Assembly: GCA_025738555.1 (NCBI GenBank)
Contig: JAOVFP010000002.1
Location: forward strand, 2,046,001-2,110,000
Reading direction: 5' to 3'
Origin: Cyathus striatus
Lineage: Eukaryota; Basidiomycota; Agaricomycetes; Agaricales; Nidulariaceae
DNA length: 64,000 nucleotides
Shown: one piece after another, positions 1 through 12,429 of the stretch
Layout: each line of letters begins with the position of its first letter
Position numbering within the stretch: position 1 is the stretch's first letter
Notes under the pieces: model-generated
Database searches by the model: none
Seen by the model: the letters and a program-made list of their open reading frames with translations, nothing else
What the model was told of the DNA's origin: nothing
Position numbers and translations under genes: made by a program

Positions 1-1528
1 ATCCCATCGAGGCTTCAGATGATTCTTGATACAGTATGGCTACGGTACGGTTTTTACCATAAGGAGACCATATGAATATGGCCGTATTACGGTCATATAC
101 AGTCATACGGTCTACCTTAGCAAATCTATCATTAATACTTAATTTTAAAGAATATTTCCTGCTTAAATCGATATAATTATATTTCAACTTTGAATAATTA
201 ACTGTGCACACCTAAATACAGCTCACTGGAACATAACTCAATGTTGAACTTGTGGAAATTGACTTATAACTGGACTTGAAATGAACACTATTTTTTGTAT
301 TAATTACTGTAATTATATGTATAATATCCCTTACCATGCAATCATGGAGCCCTAACACATAAGAAGTAGTCTAATTGTCATCGTTTCAAACATCCATGGA
401 GTTGCAGACCATAATACCTTCATTCCTCTTGTTGTCACTTTAAAGAAAATTGAAACATGTGTCACTGTTACAGTACAAGACAAAGTCCCTTATGAAAAGA
501 AGTTTAGAATTATCCCTCTACTACGCAGGAACATAGTTTCTATTTGTAATGCAATGCATCTAGTTTTCAACTAATATTTTAATACTCAACTGATATTATT
601 GGAGTGGACATGAACAACTAAAATTTGCATTTCACAAATTGAGCCACACACGCATCCAGACTCTATCTTCAATACTTTCTATTGGATTGACTCCATAGGT
701 ATAATAATAATTACTTTGATACTGCTTGTAGAAGTTTGGTAGAAGTACGTACATCAGCAAAACATGTGTGACATTCCTGTCTTTTGGTGTCTTTAGAAAG
801 ACTAAAAAAACCAAAATATTCATAAGGACTGATAAAAACAGTTGATCAATGATTCCACGACCTTCAAAAGCTAATTCTATTTGTAATTAAAGTATACTAT
901 ATTGTTTATTGGTCTTTTGATGAAGCTTGGTCGATTCAAATACAGTAAAAGACATCAGAGATTCTAAAGACAACGATTAAATACTATTTATTACGCTGTA
1001 GACATTGTTCTCTGGTAATACAAAACAGAAGCAGAAGTGATCTATCAAATGTACTACTACAGTATATACAAATAATTAAAGCTAACTATTGTTGGAAGAC
1101 TCCATTTTATTCTGATCCACCTCCATCATATCACTGTCAACCTCAAGTCAACCTATCACTTATTCACAGTGTAATAGTTGCATCTTCAAGAATCAACATC
1201 AAAATGTGAGACATCAATGGTTATTATAGGCCTTTGCACAATAATCCTACCGAAATTTGAGTTATTCGACTTAACAAGATGGAAATAATATTCGATCACC
1301 AATACAATCATCACTAAAAGAGCCCAAAGCCTAAATATTACAGACAAGAATGATTTACAAAGAAAAAAAATTATAATTATGACCTGTAACCTGTAAAATC
1401 TGTACCGTAACCGTAAAACAGTCCGTACCGTTTTATCGAGCTCAAAAAAATCTTTGATACGGTACGGTTTACGGGCAAACCATAACCGTCACATGACCAT
1501 AAGGTATACGGTATGGTGTACAGCCCTA
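1..1528. mobile_element. non-autonomous hAT-like element, copy 1 (left end outside window)
   Basis: This stretch is nearly identical to 57333-58877, which is a complete element with terminal inverted repeats TAGGRCTGTACACCGT and an 8-bp target duplication, so the same family is assigned here. The right terminus is visible and ends ...GTGTACAGCCCTA at 1528. The left end lies about 64 bases outside the window. The right subterminal part lacks a 17-bp stretch found in the other copy. Subterminal regions are rich in short ACGGT/ACCGT motifs, as is usual for hAT elements. No transposase is visible; the longest reading frame (63 codons, minus, 632-823) is also present in the other copy but matches nothing I recognise. 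Most differences between the copies are C/T or G/A at CpG. Confidence 0.8.
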
Positions 1529-1735
1529 TAACGGTAAAAGGCACTCTCAAAGTATCTACAACTGACCTGAACCATTGAGAATGTTCCAGTAGCAGTAGTA
1601 GAATATTATAGAAGATACTTTAGATAGCTACATCCTAGAAGATGTATTGAGAATGCTCTAGCAATAGGTAGTACAAAAGGTATATAAATGTTACTAGATA
1701 GACACATAAATCCAATCCTTTTTCAACCACTTAAA

Positions 1736-2087
1736 CAGCGTGACTGTAAGAACCAGACTCAACTTAAGGCCAAGCGCTAAGTCTCGTACTGTTGCTAAAA
1801 AGGGTACATAAGTATATTTACATATCTACTCGCTACTTAAGTACTAGACTACTGTATCTAGTATTGTCGATTGCAGAATATCATCAGATAGTCCAATCAG
1901 CGGTAGCACGTGACTTGTTCGACACTTGCTCTTGATTGACTTACACTTCGAAGACTCAACTTAACATACACGCTACGATGCAAACACTCAATTCTCAACG
2001 TTGTATTCGTTTCAAGGCTAAATACAACGAGGTACGTTTTATTCTTATGTAGGTGTACTTACTCCGTGTATTCATAGGAATACACCA
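1736..2087 (+). repeat. degraded LTR fragment of the 45148-55148 Gypsy family
   Basis: Read on the plus strand, the stretch matches the reverse complement of the inner and distal part of the 775-bp LTRs at 45148 and 54374. Shared blocks include CTGTAAGAA near 1744, GCGCTAAGTCTCGTA..GTTGCTAAAAAGGGTA near 1775-1805, and AGGAATACACCA at 2075-2087. The outer ends of the LTR are missing and divergence is high, so this is an old remnant. The preceding 1529-1735 holds no recognisable feature apart from a TATATAAA box near 1680. Confidence 0.65.
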
Positions 2088-2273
2088 ATGCTGCAATCGT
2101 TAGCAGATCACAACAGGTGGGCAGGGGGTATGTTGAGTGTTCCGCCTTCACCTATGGTTAATGGGGGCATTAATGGGAATGGGGGTGAGTATGTTGCGGA
2201 TGGGGGGCATGGACATAATGGACATGCGGCTCTGCCTAGGAGGAGTGTTGTTAGTCCCAAGAAGGATGATTGA
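2088..2273 (+). pseudogene. ERV41: Erv41-like C-terminal tail (fourth, truncated copy)
   Basis: Only the last exon end survives. The frame reads SVPPSPMVNGG near its start and ends RRSVVSPKKDD before TGA at 2271. The same ending is present at 44630, and in damaged form near 8723 and 63410. Everything upstream (membrane segments and lumenal part) is absent, having been replaced by the LTR fragment and hAT element. It marks the end of a further duplicated unit that lies mostly to the left of the window. Confidence 0.6.
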
Positions 2274-3340
2274 TTGTTCATTCTGAGATACTGGAGTTGT
2301 ATGTATGATTTTTTTTATGAATTTGATTTTTTTTTCGAGGCAGATGGGTTGGGGGGTGAGGTTGTATATTAAAGCTAAAGATGTTTTGGTGTAGGGTTGA
2401 ATAACTGGGATTTGATTTGAGTCCTTACTGGCCGGAGTACTGATACTTCTCCACATTGCTTTGGATCTCGAGCTCAATGCTGTTCAGTGTAGCTGGGTCA
2501 GGCGGGCCGTGGGGTTGTGTTGTGGTGTTTGCCAGCTCCTTGAGCTCGTGCTCAGCTGGGTCGCTTCTTTGAAGGAGCAATGAAGATTGGTTGAACTTGA
2601 AGAGAAGATTTTTATTATAACGCCAGGGTAAAACTACTCGTGAGCACGCATGGATACTCATGTTAATATGTACACTCATGAATGTAGTTGAATGTACTTA
2701 ATATCTTGAGCTACTATGGTCAAATATGGAGTTGCTTTAGCAGCAGCAATTTCGTGGCACTGTTCATTGGCACTACAAATAAAGATGTTAAGAATCGCTA
2801 TACTGTACTGCCTCTACTATCACCCACCAGTTGATGAGACAACCACTCAATGAGACGAACCCGTGAAACGTGAAAGATATCAATCCAACGAAGTACCGAA
2901 TCAGCAATGCCAAGGACTCAATAACCCCGGGCCTGAATGACATGGGAACTGATGAAACAATTCACCTCTTTTGTTTGTATACTATCCAATCTTATCCTAC
3001 GTAGGCCATTCGAGCAATAAGGCTGGTTTTAATAGCTTGATTTCCATTGCAAAAAGACTGGATGAGAAGAGCATCTGATCTGCTGAAATATGTAAGATAC
3101 ATTTTAATGAATGCACGCTATTAGAGCAACTGTACCAAGATGCTATCGGTTACTGATTTTGATGCCCGATATTTCTCTTTGATCTTCCGCATGCATTAGT
3201 TATGAATGCTGTGAGGTATGATCTAGTTCAAAAATAAGTCCAAAATATGCTATATAGGTGCTATCAAGCTCAGAGCTTGTGTATAATAAGTGATCACAGT
3301 CTGCAGTGCTGCCCCACTTCGAACACTACACAAATTCACC
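2274..3340. other. intergenic spacer between duplicated units
   Basis: No gene is supported here. 2420-2625 matches 63560-63740, downstream of the third complete unit, but is absent downstream of the copies at 8.7 and 44.6 kb, so it is a shared insertion in two of the four units. The last 60 bases before 3341 (GTGATCACAGTCTG motif, CCCACTT, CACCATG) recur upstream of the DUF6533 starts at 9306 and 55372 and are probably the common promoter and 5' leader. Confidence 0.5.
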
Positions 3341-5099
3341 ATGGATGAAGACATAAGATATATAGTCAGGACAGCAAATACTGTCTACAGTACGTCATTA
3401 TATATATGTTAAATCTCAGTTACCCACTCTTTAGATTTCAGTTGTTGTTATATCTTCTCTCGGTTATGATATTATATACGGCTTTTTCAATAAGGTATCA
3501 TTATTTATATGCCATGAAAATATAAAATCTGACACTCAACTATAGGTGAAATACATCTGGTGGTAAGATGGGTTTTCCATTAGATATGATAAAATGATAT
3601 CCCTTCTATTCAGTGGAATGAAATGGTCCATTCCTAAGGTTCTTTACATTATTGCAAGATACTACTGTCCTATGTATCTCTCGTCGGTTGCATCTCTTTG
3701 TTGGGCTAGTGTATTACTACTCACATTCTAAGTTTGACAGAATCATTACATTCCTTCGTATTAAGCATTTCTATGGAGTCAGAAATTATAGCTGAATCAT
3801 CTCCCTTCTACTAGCACCATTTTTTGACCCACTAGGGACCATCTCAATCAATGTCAGTGGATCCTACATGAATTTACTGTCTCGTAAACTTAATCTATGA
3901 AATCAGCTGTAATTATACAAGAAAAGTCATGTTTATTAGAATTTAATCTAATACTATAGGTGTCGAGTAGCTTTCTGGTATAACTACATGTGGGGAAGCA
4001 AATTTAATTATTTTATTCCATAAAAATAACAACAATCATAAGGCGGGGGGACGATCATATTTGGTACTGCAGTGGACCTTATCTTTGGATTCTGAGTTAG
4101 TGCATGTTATGGGAACAGCAGAAGAGGTGTGCTGTCCAATCTTTCTACTATGCCATGTAAAACTAATTGATGTTAAAATAACAAGTGCTGTGGTTCCTAG
4201 GAGCGTGTATATTTGGTGAGTTGCAATATCATTTGTTGTTTTTAACTGATGTTCATGATATGGAAATGTACTAGCAAAAAATTCGGTTTGTTAAATATCA
4301 TTGACTATGAAATAATTATCAGACTCTAATCATCATGTTTAGATGATACTCGCATATTCCATATACTTTCATGTGGTTGAAATTCAAGAAATGCTGTGCA
4401 TCATACATAATCCTGAATATGTGACCAGTTTGAACTCGTTAAAAACTGTTTATTTCGGACTTGATCTTGCCATCTATAGTATGTCTATCAGTTCAGCTTC
4501 CTGTGAGAAAGTGCTACTTATGTCAACAGCTATTATGTTCCTACTTACCATTCTAAGACTTGGGAAGGACCTCACTGTTACTCATGGAGGACTGCGAAGC
4601 TTGCTAAAAAGTAGAAATAACAACTTTCCTATTGTCATATCCTTGATGCTTGATGGAACATTTTATTTCTTCATTATATTTCGTGCGATACTATTCATTG
4701 TGAATATGTCCAGATAGCTCTAATTCATATATCATAGCATTTACAGTTCTTATGACATGGAGTTCAGCGGATCCAAAAGGATCTTACTTTTATTCCTACT
4801 TTTCTCAGTAAATCCCATCAGCACTTTTTAAGTATAACATTCTTATACCATTACAGGTGGTACTTTGCAATGCAGTCATTTGCGGTCAGTCTAATGCATT
4901 TATGTTAATTATTGACATTTATAAGCTATCAGGCCTTCAGGGCTCTCGATTGATACTGAATTTAAGGCAAATCTCAGATGTTTATAGGGGTACAAGCACA
5001 TTCTCAACTGCGTTGCTGTCAATTGAATTCACTCGATCTGTCAACGTGCATGGTATAACCAACTTGTCAGGAGAAGAATGTGACATGAGTTTGCCTTAG
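3341..5099 (+). pseudogene. DUF6533-type seven-helix membrane protein, copy A (decayed)
   Basis: Start ATG at 3341 in a CACC context; a first exon of about 50 bases is followed by GT...AG introns. Exons read YDIIYGFFNK, then after an intron YIWCGMKWSIPKVLYIIARYY. This W...KWS.PK.LY...RYY pattern is the signature of the DUF6533 domain, the N-terminal part of a large Agaricomycete family of seven-helix proteins of unknown function. Later exons encode hydrophobic helices (MSTAIMFLLTILRL near 4520) and the family C-terminus GSRLILNLRQ at about 4950. Two lesions argue for a pseudogene: TGA at 4093-4095, where the third copy has CGA in the motif FGFRVSACYG, and a one-base loss near 4892 (GTCTAATG against GTCTTAATG in copy C), which shifts the last membrane segment. 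Annotation as a membrane receptor-like protein is inference only. Confidence 0.75.
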
Positions 5100-5590
5100 G
5101 CTCCCAGGAACGTAGCAGGGGTAGTATTGGGGCTATATTAGAAGACTACATTGTATTTATATCAGGATTCAAATATGGAGCTAAAAAATCAATTTACGAG
5201 AGTACAATCTGAAATTGAGAATAAGGAAAACATGTCTTAGGACTAATGGATACCTTAATTATCCGATATGAGGTGGAAGATAACCATTTACATCATGTAA
5301 GTACTCGGTGTTGAGTAGAATTTGCCTGCTGGTACTTCCATCATTTAACATGCAATCCGGATTGAAATTATAACGAAAAAAATACAACTATATATACAAA
5401 TTTCCCATTAGTATGCACATCTTGCATCTCTTCCAAGACAAATTGCAGTTGTCGAGAGCACTGAGCGTGGGCCTGGGGATTGCCATTAGGTCACTTGTTT
5501 GTCACTGTTACAATTAAGCGTCGACAGCATTGAACTACTGCCAGGATCAAGCTTATGTAAGTGCACCTCTTCTTCCCCCACACCATCTTA
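5100..5590. other. spacer between DUF6533 and Erv41-like pseudogenes
   Basis: This stretch has no supported coding content. It is collinear with 42272-42750 and 58980-59240, where the same blocks recur, for example GCGTGGGCCTGGGGATTGC at 5465. The spacer therefore belongs to the duplicated unit. Confidence 0.5.
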
Positions 5591-8500
5591 CCCTCCATTT
5601 CTCCTCTTTATCTTCAGAATGATCACCCTCAAATCTAATGGTCAATGAAACACATGAAGCTTGAAGTCGTGCTGATGGGATTAGGGACAGTCGGATATAA
5701 CTTTCGCATATTATCACAGAATAATAATTTGGCTCATTCTTCCCTGAAATGGTCCAACTACTCGATAACTCATTCAAAGTAACAAGTAAACATATGTCCT
5801 TTCCCCCTCCCCCCTTTCCATACTAACACCTCCTAAGCACTCATAGTTTACCAGCACTCATAGTTTACCAATACTTCCTGCTGCCAACGCAGTCCCAGTC
5901 ACCCATCTCTTTGATATACCTTAACATTTTTACTAGTTTACTGGGAAGGAAGAAAGTAAAAGTGTCAACAACCTCCGTAGCCAACACAACACATTCACCC
6001 AGCTAGACTTTTTCCCTAAAATCCCAACAACCTACAAATTGCGCTCCGAGCTGTGCAGCTCCTCTGCCCTCTTCATATACTTCGTCACTCTGCTCCTCGT
6101 GCTCAATGATATTGGAGAATATATCTGGGGATGGTCGGATGACAAGTTATTTTCAATATTAGCTTTGATATGACGGTTAATATGCCTTGTCGCTGTGAGT
6201 TGCTCTTCTTTTCTTTTCTTACCTTGGTACTAAAGCAAAGGTTGTGCAGACTTAAGTGTGGATCTGCGAGATGCAATTGGAGATACTACAGTCCGTGACA
6301 GGCAAAGTCCACCAATTTTATTACGGTACAAAAACGAGTTTTTTAGGACAAACTAATTACAGATTCAGATTCAGAAAGTCAAAATACATACAAAAACGAT
6401 GTTTTCAAGAAATTCCCACGAGAAAATAGGTTTGCCAAATTTTTTGGCAAAAAAATCGACATGTTACATGACCTATTTTAGGATAAAATAGCTTCAAGTG
6501 CCATCATGGCCTGATTGGAGACTTCATGGTGTTGGTGCTGCTTCCTCACAGCCCATTCTGCTGCTTCACCTGTTGAACAATGCCTATAAGCACTCATGAA
6601 TCACCATGTTCAGTTAATAAAATTGCAAATAACATCCAGAAGACAAGCATCTAAGTATTTCATAACTGCATTTTTTGCATCTTGAAATGTTCTTTTCTCT
6701 TCTTCATGATACTGATATTTCACCCACCCCCAGTACTGTTAAAATGTATTGAATAATTTAGACATGGATTACAATAGAAAATATACTCATGCTACATGAT
6801 TCCAGTTGGGCTTGGGGTCATCCTCCTCCAAAGCAATGTCCTCCAGATCCTCATCTGAGCAGTAAGGGTCTTGAAGTAATTCACCATCCTCACTGATTAG
6901 CTGTGATTTAGACACACTTATAGATCCCCCCACTGATCACATTTTCAGGACTTGTATTGGGCTCTGGGGAGGATGTGTTAGTGACAGGTGGTGGGGAGGA
7001 GCTTTGAAGATTAGTTCTTGACTGATTATTGCAAAGTCCACTTGTATTTCAGCTCTTTTTCTTGGGTCAACCTCCTGGCATGGTGGTTAGAAAGATATAT
7101 TTTTGGTGCTCATTGAGGCGATTCAGGGGCATATATTTTTGCAGGATCATATCGCAATTGATGAGAGGATGCTAAAAATGCATTTTCCATGAATTATACT
7201 ATTTTTTATGGCTGAGTGCCAAATTTTTGGGTCAAAAAATAAAAAAATCGGAAATTGAAAAATTGGCTCATGGAATCTTAATTAATACATTGTAACTATG
7301 CTATTCCGATGGTTTTCGGAGTTTAAAACTTATTTGTCATTGCTGAAAAACTCACTTAAGTTCACTCAAAAAATTGGTGGGTTTTGCCTGTCGCGGACTG
7401 TAGGCTCATGCTCAGTGGTGGATTCCGTAGGGACAGCGTACGTCCTCCTATCTCCTACCCTCTATATCAAACTAACATACCCCACAGACAAAATTCGACG
7501 TAGGTGAAGCAATAACACTCAAGTACATCCCTCCCTCCCTTACCCTTCCTCTCCCATTCAATCTAACCCCCACTCCCACAGAAAACACACACAAGCCCTC
7601 TCAGCATCCCAAGCCCTCTCCCAATCTTGCAAATCAAGGGGTCCTCTTCTGCTCCAGCAAATGAAGCTTCAAGCCCACCTACATGCACAAAGAAGACTCC
7701 GACTCATGCAGAATCTTCAGAACGTTGATGGTCAAGCACGTCACAGCAAATCTGCACACTATGATGCCAGGTCATGGGCATGCCAGTTACGAGCACGTCA
7801 AGCACAATTGTGAATCCTGTCCATGGTTGAGGATGGAGAGGTGTTGATGGGATTGGAGTGGTGACGAACCTTTCGCATATTACCACAAAATTCTCATTTC
7901 GCCCATTTCGCGCTGAAATGGTACAACCACTGTATAACTTGTTTGACGTAATGATTGAATGTACATCCCTCCCCCTTCCCCCTTCTATACTAACCTCCGC
8001 ACAGCATTCATAGCATACCAATACTTCCTCCATGTAGTCCCAACAACCTACATTGCCCTGCTCTCAACGCCTCTCTACACATACCAATACAGCGTAACGC
8101 ACTACACCTGCAAGCTAGAGCATAATCAGGGTACACCTGGGATCTTTAAATTTGATATCAATCCGCTGTCAATTACAATCCTTCAGCATCTACCTCTCTC
8201 CTTCAACTCTTTATTTGTGATATGGGCGCTGTCGGGGGTGTATTTGCATGTGTGGGATATGGCCTGCATGTGTTGAGGAAGGTGGAGGAAGTGGTATCAG
8301 GGAAGGATAAGTCTGAGTGGTTGGTTCCTGTGCAAGCTTCGGGGGCTCAGGTGGGGTTGAGAATGAAGTGGGCTGGTGGTGAGTTAAGGTCGAGGGGTAA
8401 GACGGGTGTCAGTGCATCAGGGAGTCCATCCCTGTATGCGGCTTATGGGACCCCTGGGACTGGGGTGGGGCAGATATGGAGTCACCCATACCCTCCCAAC

Positions 8501-8723
8501 CTACGTAGCTATCACCCCGCGGTATAACAAGTGTGAGACCACCGTGGACACTTGCTTTTGGACTTGCTCCCAGTTCTAGGCCATTTTGCTGATGGGGGTA
8601 AATTCAGGGTCACCAGTTCCGGCTCCCCATGGGACCAGTGGGAATGGGTATGGGTGGGTGGGCTGGCAGGGGCATGTGGCTACGCCTGGGGGGAGTGTTG
8701 TTAGTCCCAAGAAGGATGATTGA
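5590..8723 (+). pseudogene. ERV41: Erv41/ERGIC-like vesicle protein, unit-1 copy, interrupted by a DNA transposon
   Basis: Erv41 is a COPII-vesicle membrane protein cycling between ER and Golgi. The N-terminal exon at about 5960-6200 reads FPKIPTTYKLRSE and then the first membrane segment FVTLLLVLNDIGEYIWGW, typical of the ERGIC N-terminal domain. The start codon is lost: GTG at 5962 where the 59652 copy has ATG. TGA at about 6170 breaks the exon. A pogo-like element occupies 6289-7400 inside the LRDA-containing exon. Past it come the middle exons (about 7600-7950) and the C-terminal exon 7990-8270 with AYQYFLHVVPTTYIA, YQYSVTHYT and GTPGIFKFDINPLSITI; the last membrane helix has decayed. A partial duplicate of the middle exon lies upstream of the N-terminal exon (5630-5790, LSHII.. 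and PEMVQ-like remnants). Confidence 0.75.
6289..7400. mobile_element. pogo/mariner-like non-autonomous DNA transposon
   Basis: Terminal inverted repeats CAGTCCGYGACAGGCAAA extend imperfectly for about 30 bases, and the element is flanked by TA at 6287-6288 and 7401-7402. The uninterrupted homologous site at about 59984 reads GGAGATACTAGGCTC, which gives the empty site directly. TA duplication and ends starting CAGT fit the pogo/Tc1-mariner group. On the minus strand two open stretches look like transposase remnants: one ending EAAEWAVRKQHQH..EAILS before a stop near 6490, and an acidic one near 6800-6920 (DEDLEDIALEEDDPK). The element is therefore probably an internally deleted or decayed autonomous copy rather than a simple MITE. 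Confidence 0.8.
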
Positions 8724-9305
8724 GATACCAGTAGTGTAGGAACCATTTGGAGAAGGGAAGAGAAGGGGGATGTATGTATAATTTTTTTTTCGAGGTGGAT
8801 TGGTTGTTACTGTTGGATGGGGGTGGGGTGGGGTTGAGGAGAGGATATGTGTTTTATTATGTCTGGGTAAACTGTTTGTGAACATGCATGGGCATTCATG
8901 GCTCGGGAATGTATAGCAGGATACTGTATGTTAATTCAATTCACATACTTGGAGCTACGCACTTAAAATAAACAAGTTAAGAACCACTATACTGTATTGC
9001 TCTATCCAATATCAGAAGGCTCCAAGAATGATACAAGTATTTTAGCCAATTATTTATAAATGGAATATCAGGTTTCATCGAAGTGCAGTGAGGAGTTGTG
9101 AGGAGTCTTCAAGTTATTTACAATGTCACGAAGGTGGGTGGGTGTCATTATTATTAGTTCTGATTAGTTCCATCATTGCTAGAATAAGACACATCTTAAT
9201 ATAAAGAAGCTGTGAGGTGAACAAAGCTATATAAATGCTCAACTTGTATATAGTAGGTGATCAAAGTCTGATTCCCCCTCACTTCGAACACTACACAAAT
9301 TCACC
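8724..9305. other. spacer between unit 1 and unit 2
   Basis: No gene is seen. The last part (about 9180-9305) is collinear with the leaders upstream of 3341 and 55372, including AAGACACATCTTAAT, GTGATCAAAGTCTG and CACTACACAAATTCACC just before the ATG at 9306. Confidence 0.45.
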
Positions 9306-11699
9306 ATGGGTGACGATATAATTTACAAGTCTGTACAATTCGGTACAATAAATGCTGTCAAAAGTATGTTATTATGTGATAAATCTCAGTTACCCACTCT
9401 TTAGATTTCAGTTGCTGTTATATCTTCTCTCGGTTATGATATTATCTACTGCTTTTTCAATGAGGTATCATTATTTATATGCCATGAAACTATAAAATCT
9501 AACATTCTGTAGGTGAAATACATCTGGTGGTGAGATGGGTGTCCCATTAGATAAGATGCATCTAATAGTGGTGTTGGGGTTCGGTTCTGTCCGGTTCAGA
9601 GACAGTTTTCTCTGAACCTTGAACTGGACCTGAGGTCCAGTTCAGGCCCCTTCACCGAACCTAGAACCAGACTTGAGGTTCAGGTTCAGAGTGAGTTCGA
9701 ACATTGAACCAGACCAAGAATCCTTTTTTTTTTTTCTGACTTATTGTAATGAATTAGTAGCGTAAAGATGACAATAATTAGTGCTTTATGTGCATTTAAG
9801 GACCAACTTTATTTCAATAGACATACTTGTGTATCTAGAAAGAAACAGAAGTTAAATATGTACTAAAGTAGAATGGAAGGAGTAGAACAAGACAAGAAGT
9901 GGCAGGCGTCAAGTGTGGAACTTGATTGTTCAGTCCAGATTCACCCTGAAGTGTGTATTTATATTAAAGAATTCACTAGCCACTACCACACAGCCTGAGC
10001 AGCTTCAAAGTAGAGCACAGAGTTGCTGTCGCACAGTCTGACTTGAAGATATTGCAATTCAATTTTCAGCCATCCGACATAAAGAGATCTACCAGGCAGT
10101 GTGCAATACACCAGTCTTGCAGCAGAGAGAGAAGAAAGGTCGAAGGGAGGGGATGGCAGGATGCAGTTGTATCATCTTGTATCACAAGCTAGTCAATCTA
10201 AAGAAACTAAATATTCATTTGCGAGAATGTACATACCTCAGACCCCTCAGACCTGTTGCCAATTTTATATACTCCACTGTCTGCTAAAATTCTGTATCAG
10301 GAGAAGATTTGAATCGTATTCGTGGTATCTTGAGCAACAAGCTGGATTTTGCAGTGAAAGGGAGGATAACTACATAGATGTATGTAAAGTACCTATAATA
10401 CTACAGTGGCTGCTTAGGGCTCAGAAGCTGTGTGAGGAAGTTGTCAAATACTTCCTCTGACATCTTGTCATTCCATAAGGCAGCCTGAGGATCACGGTAT
10501 GAGTTCATGACTGTGAATTGCGAGAACTCAGAGGCTGGGGTGTCTGTATCATTATTGTGTATGTGTGTTACAGTTACCCGACCAGCACAGTGTCGTGTTT
10601 TGTACTACCTCTTGTTGATGCCATTGCAGAATAGGTGACATTGCACTGTCACAGGCCAAGCAGTGATGCTTGAAGGCTGAGTGCTGAAGGCTGAAGCTTG
10701 GAGTCCAATAATCGACATGGACATATTGCAATACTGATCCGCATCGCTGACTAATAACATTCTGTGCTGAAGTTCCGAATGGACCACAGTCATCAAGATA
10801 CTACATACTTTGTTCATTATATTAAAGCAAAAAAAAATCTAATCTATATTACAGGTCCAAACACATTCAGAGAAAACTACATTATGGAGAACCAAGAACT
10901 GGACATGCAGTTTGGTTCCCCTGAGACAGTCGAAATTTGGACTGAATGTCAGTCCGGTTCTTCATGGGTTCACATTCGAACCTAGGTTCGGAACCAAACC
11001 CCAACACCACTAGCATCTAAACATTTTCCCTTCTATTCAGTGGAATGAAATGGTCCATTCCTAAGATTCTCTACATTATTGCAAGATACTATTGTCCTCT
11101 GTATCTCTTGTGAGTGGTATCTCTTTGCTAGGTTAGTTTATTACTCACATTCTGAGTTTGACAGTATCATTACATTCCTTCGTATTAAGCATTTCTTAGG
11201 AGTTGAAGACGATAGCTGAATTATATTCCTTCTAGCACCATTCTTTCACTCAGAATATGGGACTGTATCATTCAATGTCAGTGGATCCTACACGACTTTA
11301 CCATCCTGTAAACTGAATCAATAAAATCAGCTGTAATGATACAAGAAAAAAAAATTATTAATAGAATCTGATCTAGCACTATAGATGTCGAGCTGCTTTC
11401 TGGTATGATTACATGTGGGGAAGCCAAATTAATTATTCTATTCCATGAAAAATAACTAGTTATATCATAGCGGGGGGTCAATCATATTTGGCACTGCAAT
11501 GAGCCTTATCTTTGCATTCCGAGTTAGTGCATGTTATGGAAACAGTAGAAAAGGTGTGCTATCCCATCCTACTAATATACAAACGAAAAACTTATTGATG
11601 TTCAAATAACAAGTGGTGTGGTTCCTAGGAGCATGTATATTTGGTAAGTTACAATATCATTTGTTACTTTAGACTAATGTGCATGATATGGAAATGTAC
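9306..11699 (+). pseudogene. DUF6533-type membrane protein, copy B, 5' part
   Basis: The ATG at 9306 opens MGDDIIYKSVQFG. Exon 2 (GYDIIYCFFN) ends before an intron, and the exon with KYIW is followed by an intron that carries a hAT-like element (9566-11012). The exon with WSIPKILYIIARYYCPLYL resumes at 11040. The exon near 11500 keeps FAFRVSACYG with the Arg codon CGA intact, unlike copy A. The gene is then cut at 11699 by the 29.7-kb element; the remainder lies at 41438-42271. Confidence 0.75.
9566..11012. mobile_element. hAT-like non-autonomous element in a DUF6533 intron
   Basis: Terminal inverted repeats TAGTGGTGTTGGGGTT (next base C left, T right, then GGTTC) are flanked by a perfect 8-bp target duplication GCATCTAA at 9558-9565 and 11013-11020. 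Both TIR form and 8-bp duplication fit the hAT superfamily. Subterminal regions are packed with GGTTC/GAACC motifs in both orientations (9580-9720 and 10840-11000). The inside holds a 119-codon reading frame (10101-10460) that I do not recognise and do not believe is a gene. The empty site is visible in the homologous introns near 3590 and 55660. Confidence 0.88.
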
Positions 11700-11701
11700 T
11701 A

Positions 11702-11723
11702 TGTCGGAAAAATCGAAACCAGC
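11702..11723 (+). repeat. left terminal inverted repeat of the giant element
   Basis: 22 bases match the reverse complement of 41414-41435 with one mismatch (C/T at position 18). The first base follows a TA target dinucleotide. Confidence 0.88.
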
Positions 11724-11890
11724 TGATATGGTGCTTGCACTTCTGATGGAGTTATAACTCCTTATAATATTCCACAGGTATCCTTATCAGCATGCTTGTC
11801 AATGAGTATATGTACTTGTACAAGATATCAATACTTATAATTCATGGTGTTGCTACCTATCATTACTTATTACACCTTATAACATCTGAT

Positions 11891-12232
11891 AACTCTTTGC
11901 GGATAACAATATAACCTCTTATAATTTCTTATAACTCTTCGCTGATAACCATATATGCTGTTATAACTTCTGGTAACTCTTTGTGGATAACAATATAACC
12001 TCTTATAATTTCTTATAACTCTTCACTGATAACCATATATGCTGTTATAACTTCTGGTAACTCTTTGCGGATAACGATATAACCTCTTATAATTTCTTAT
12101 AACTCTTCACCGATAACCATATATGCTGTTATAACATCTGGTAACTCTTTGTGGATAACAATATAACCCCTTATAATTTCTTATAGCTCTTCACCAATAA
12201 CCATATATGCTGTTATAACTTCTGGTAAGCCT
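11891..12232. repeat. left subterminal tandem repeat, 84-bp period, about 4 units
   Basis: AACTCTTTGNGGATAAC recurs at about 11891, 11975, 12059 and 12145, with TTATAACTTCTGGTAA between. The units are AT-rich and dominated by TTATAAC/GATAAC submotifs. Position just inside the terminal inverted repeat suggests transposase-binding subterminal repeats, as in CACTA-type elements; this is inference. Confidence 0.85.
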
Positions 12233-12429
12233 GTGCAGGGGTTCAGATCAGGGTGCTGATCAGGTCTGAACAATGTGTGGAAACCCTCAAGTGGGCATAT
12301 CAGGGTCCTGTATGTCATTATAGGCATAATATTCTGCTAGGCAAAATATACAATTTTATTCTGGAATATCGTCACCAGAAGTAGGAAGTAAGTAAGTACC
12401 AGAAACATTAGCAGGTAAATGTGAGTATA

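Noticed and set aside
10099..10460. Overlapping 62- and 119-codon frames inside the hAT-like element
   Set aside because: No recognisable domain, no transposase motif, and not bounded by plausible signals.
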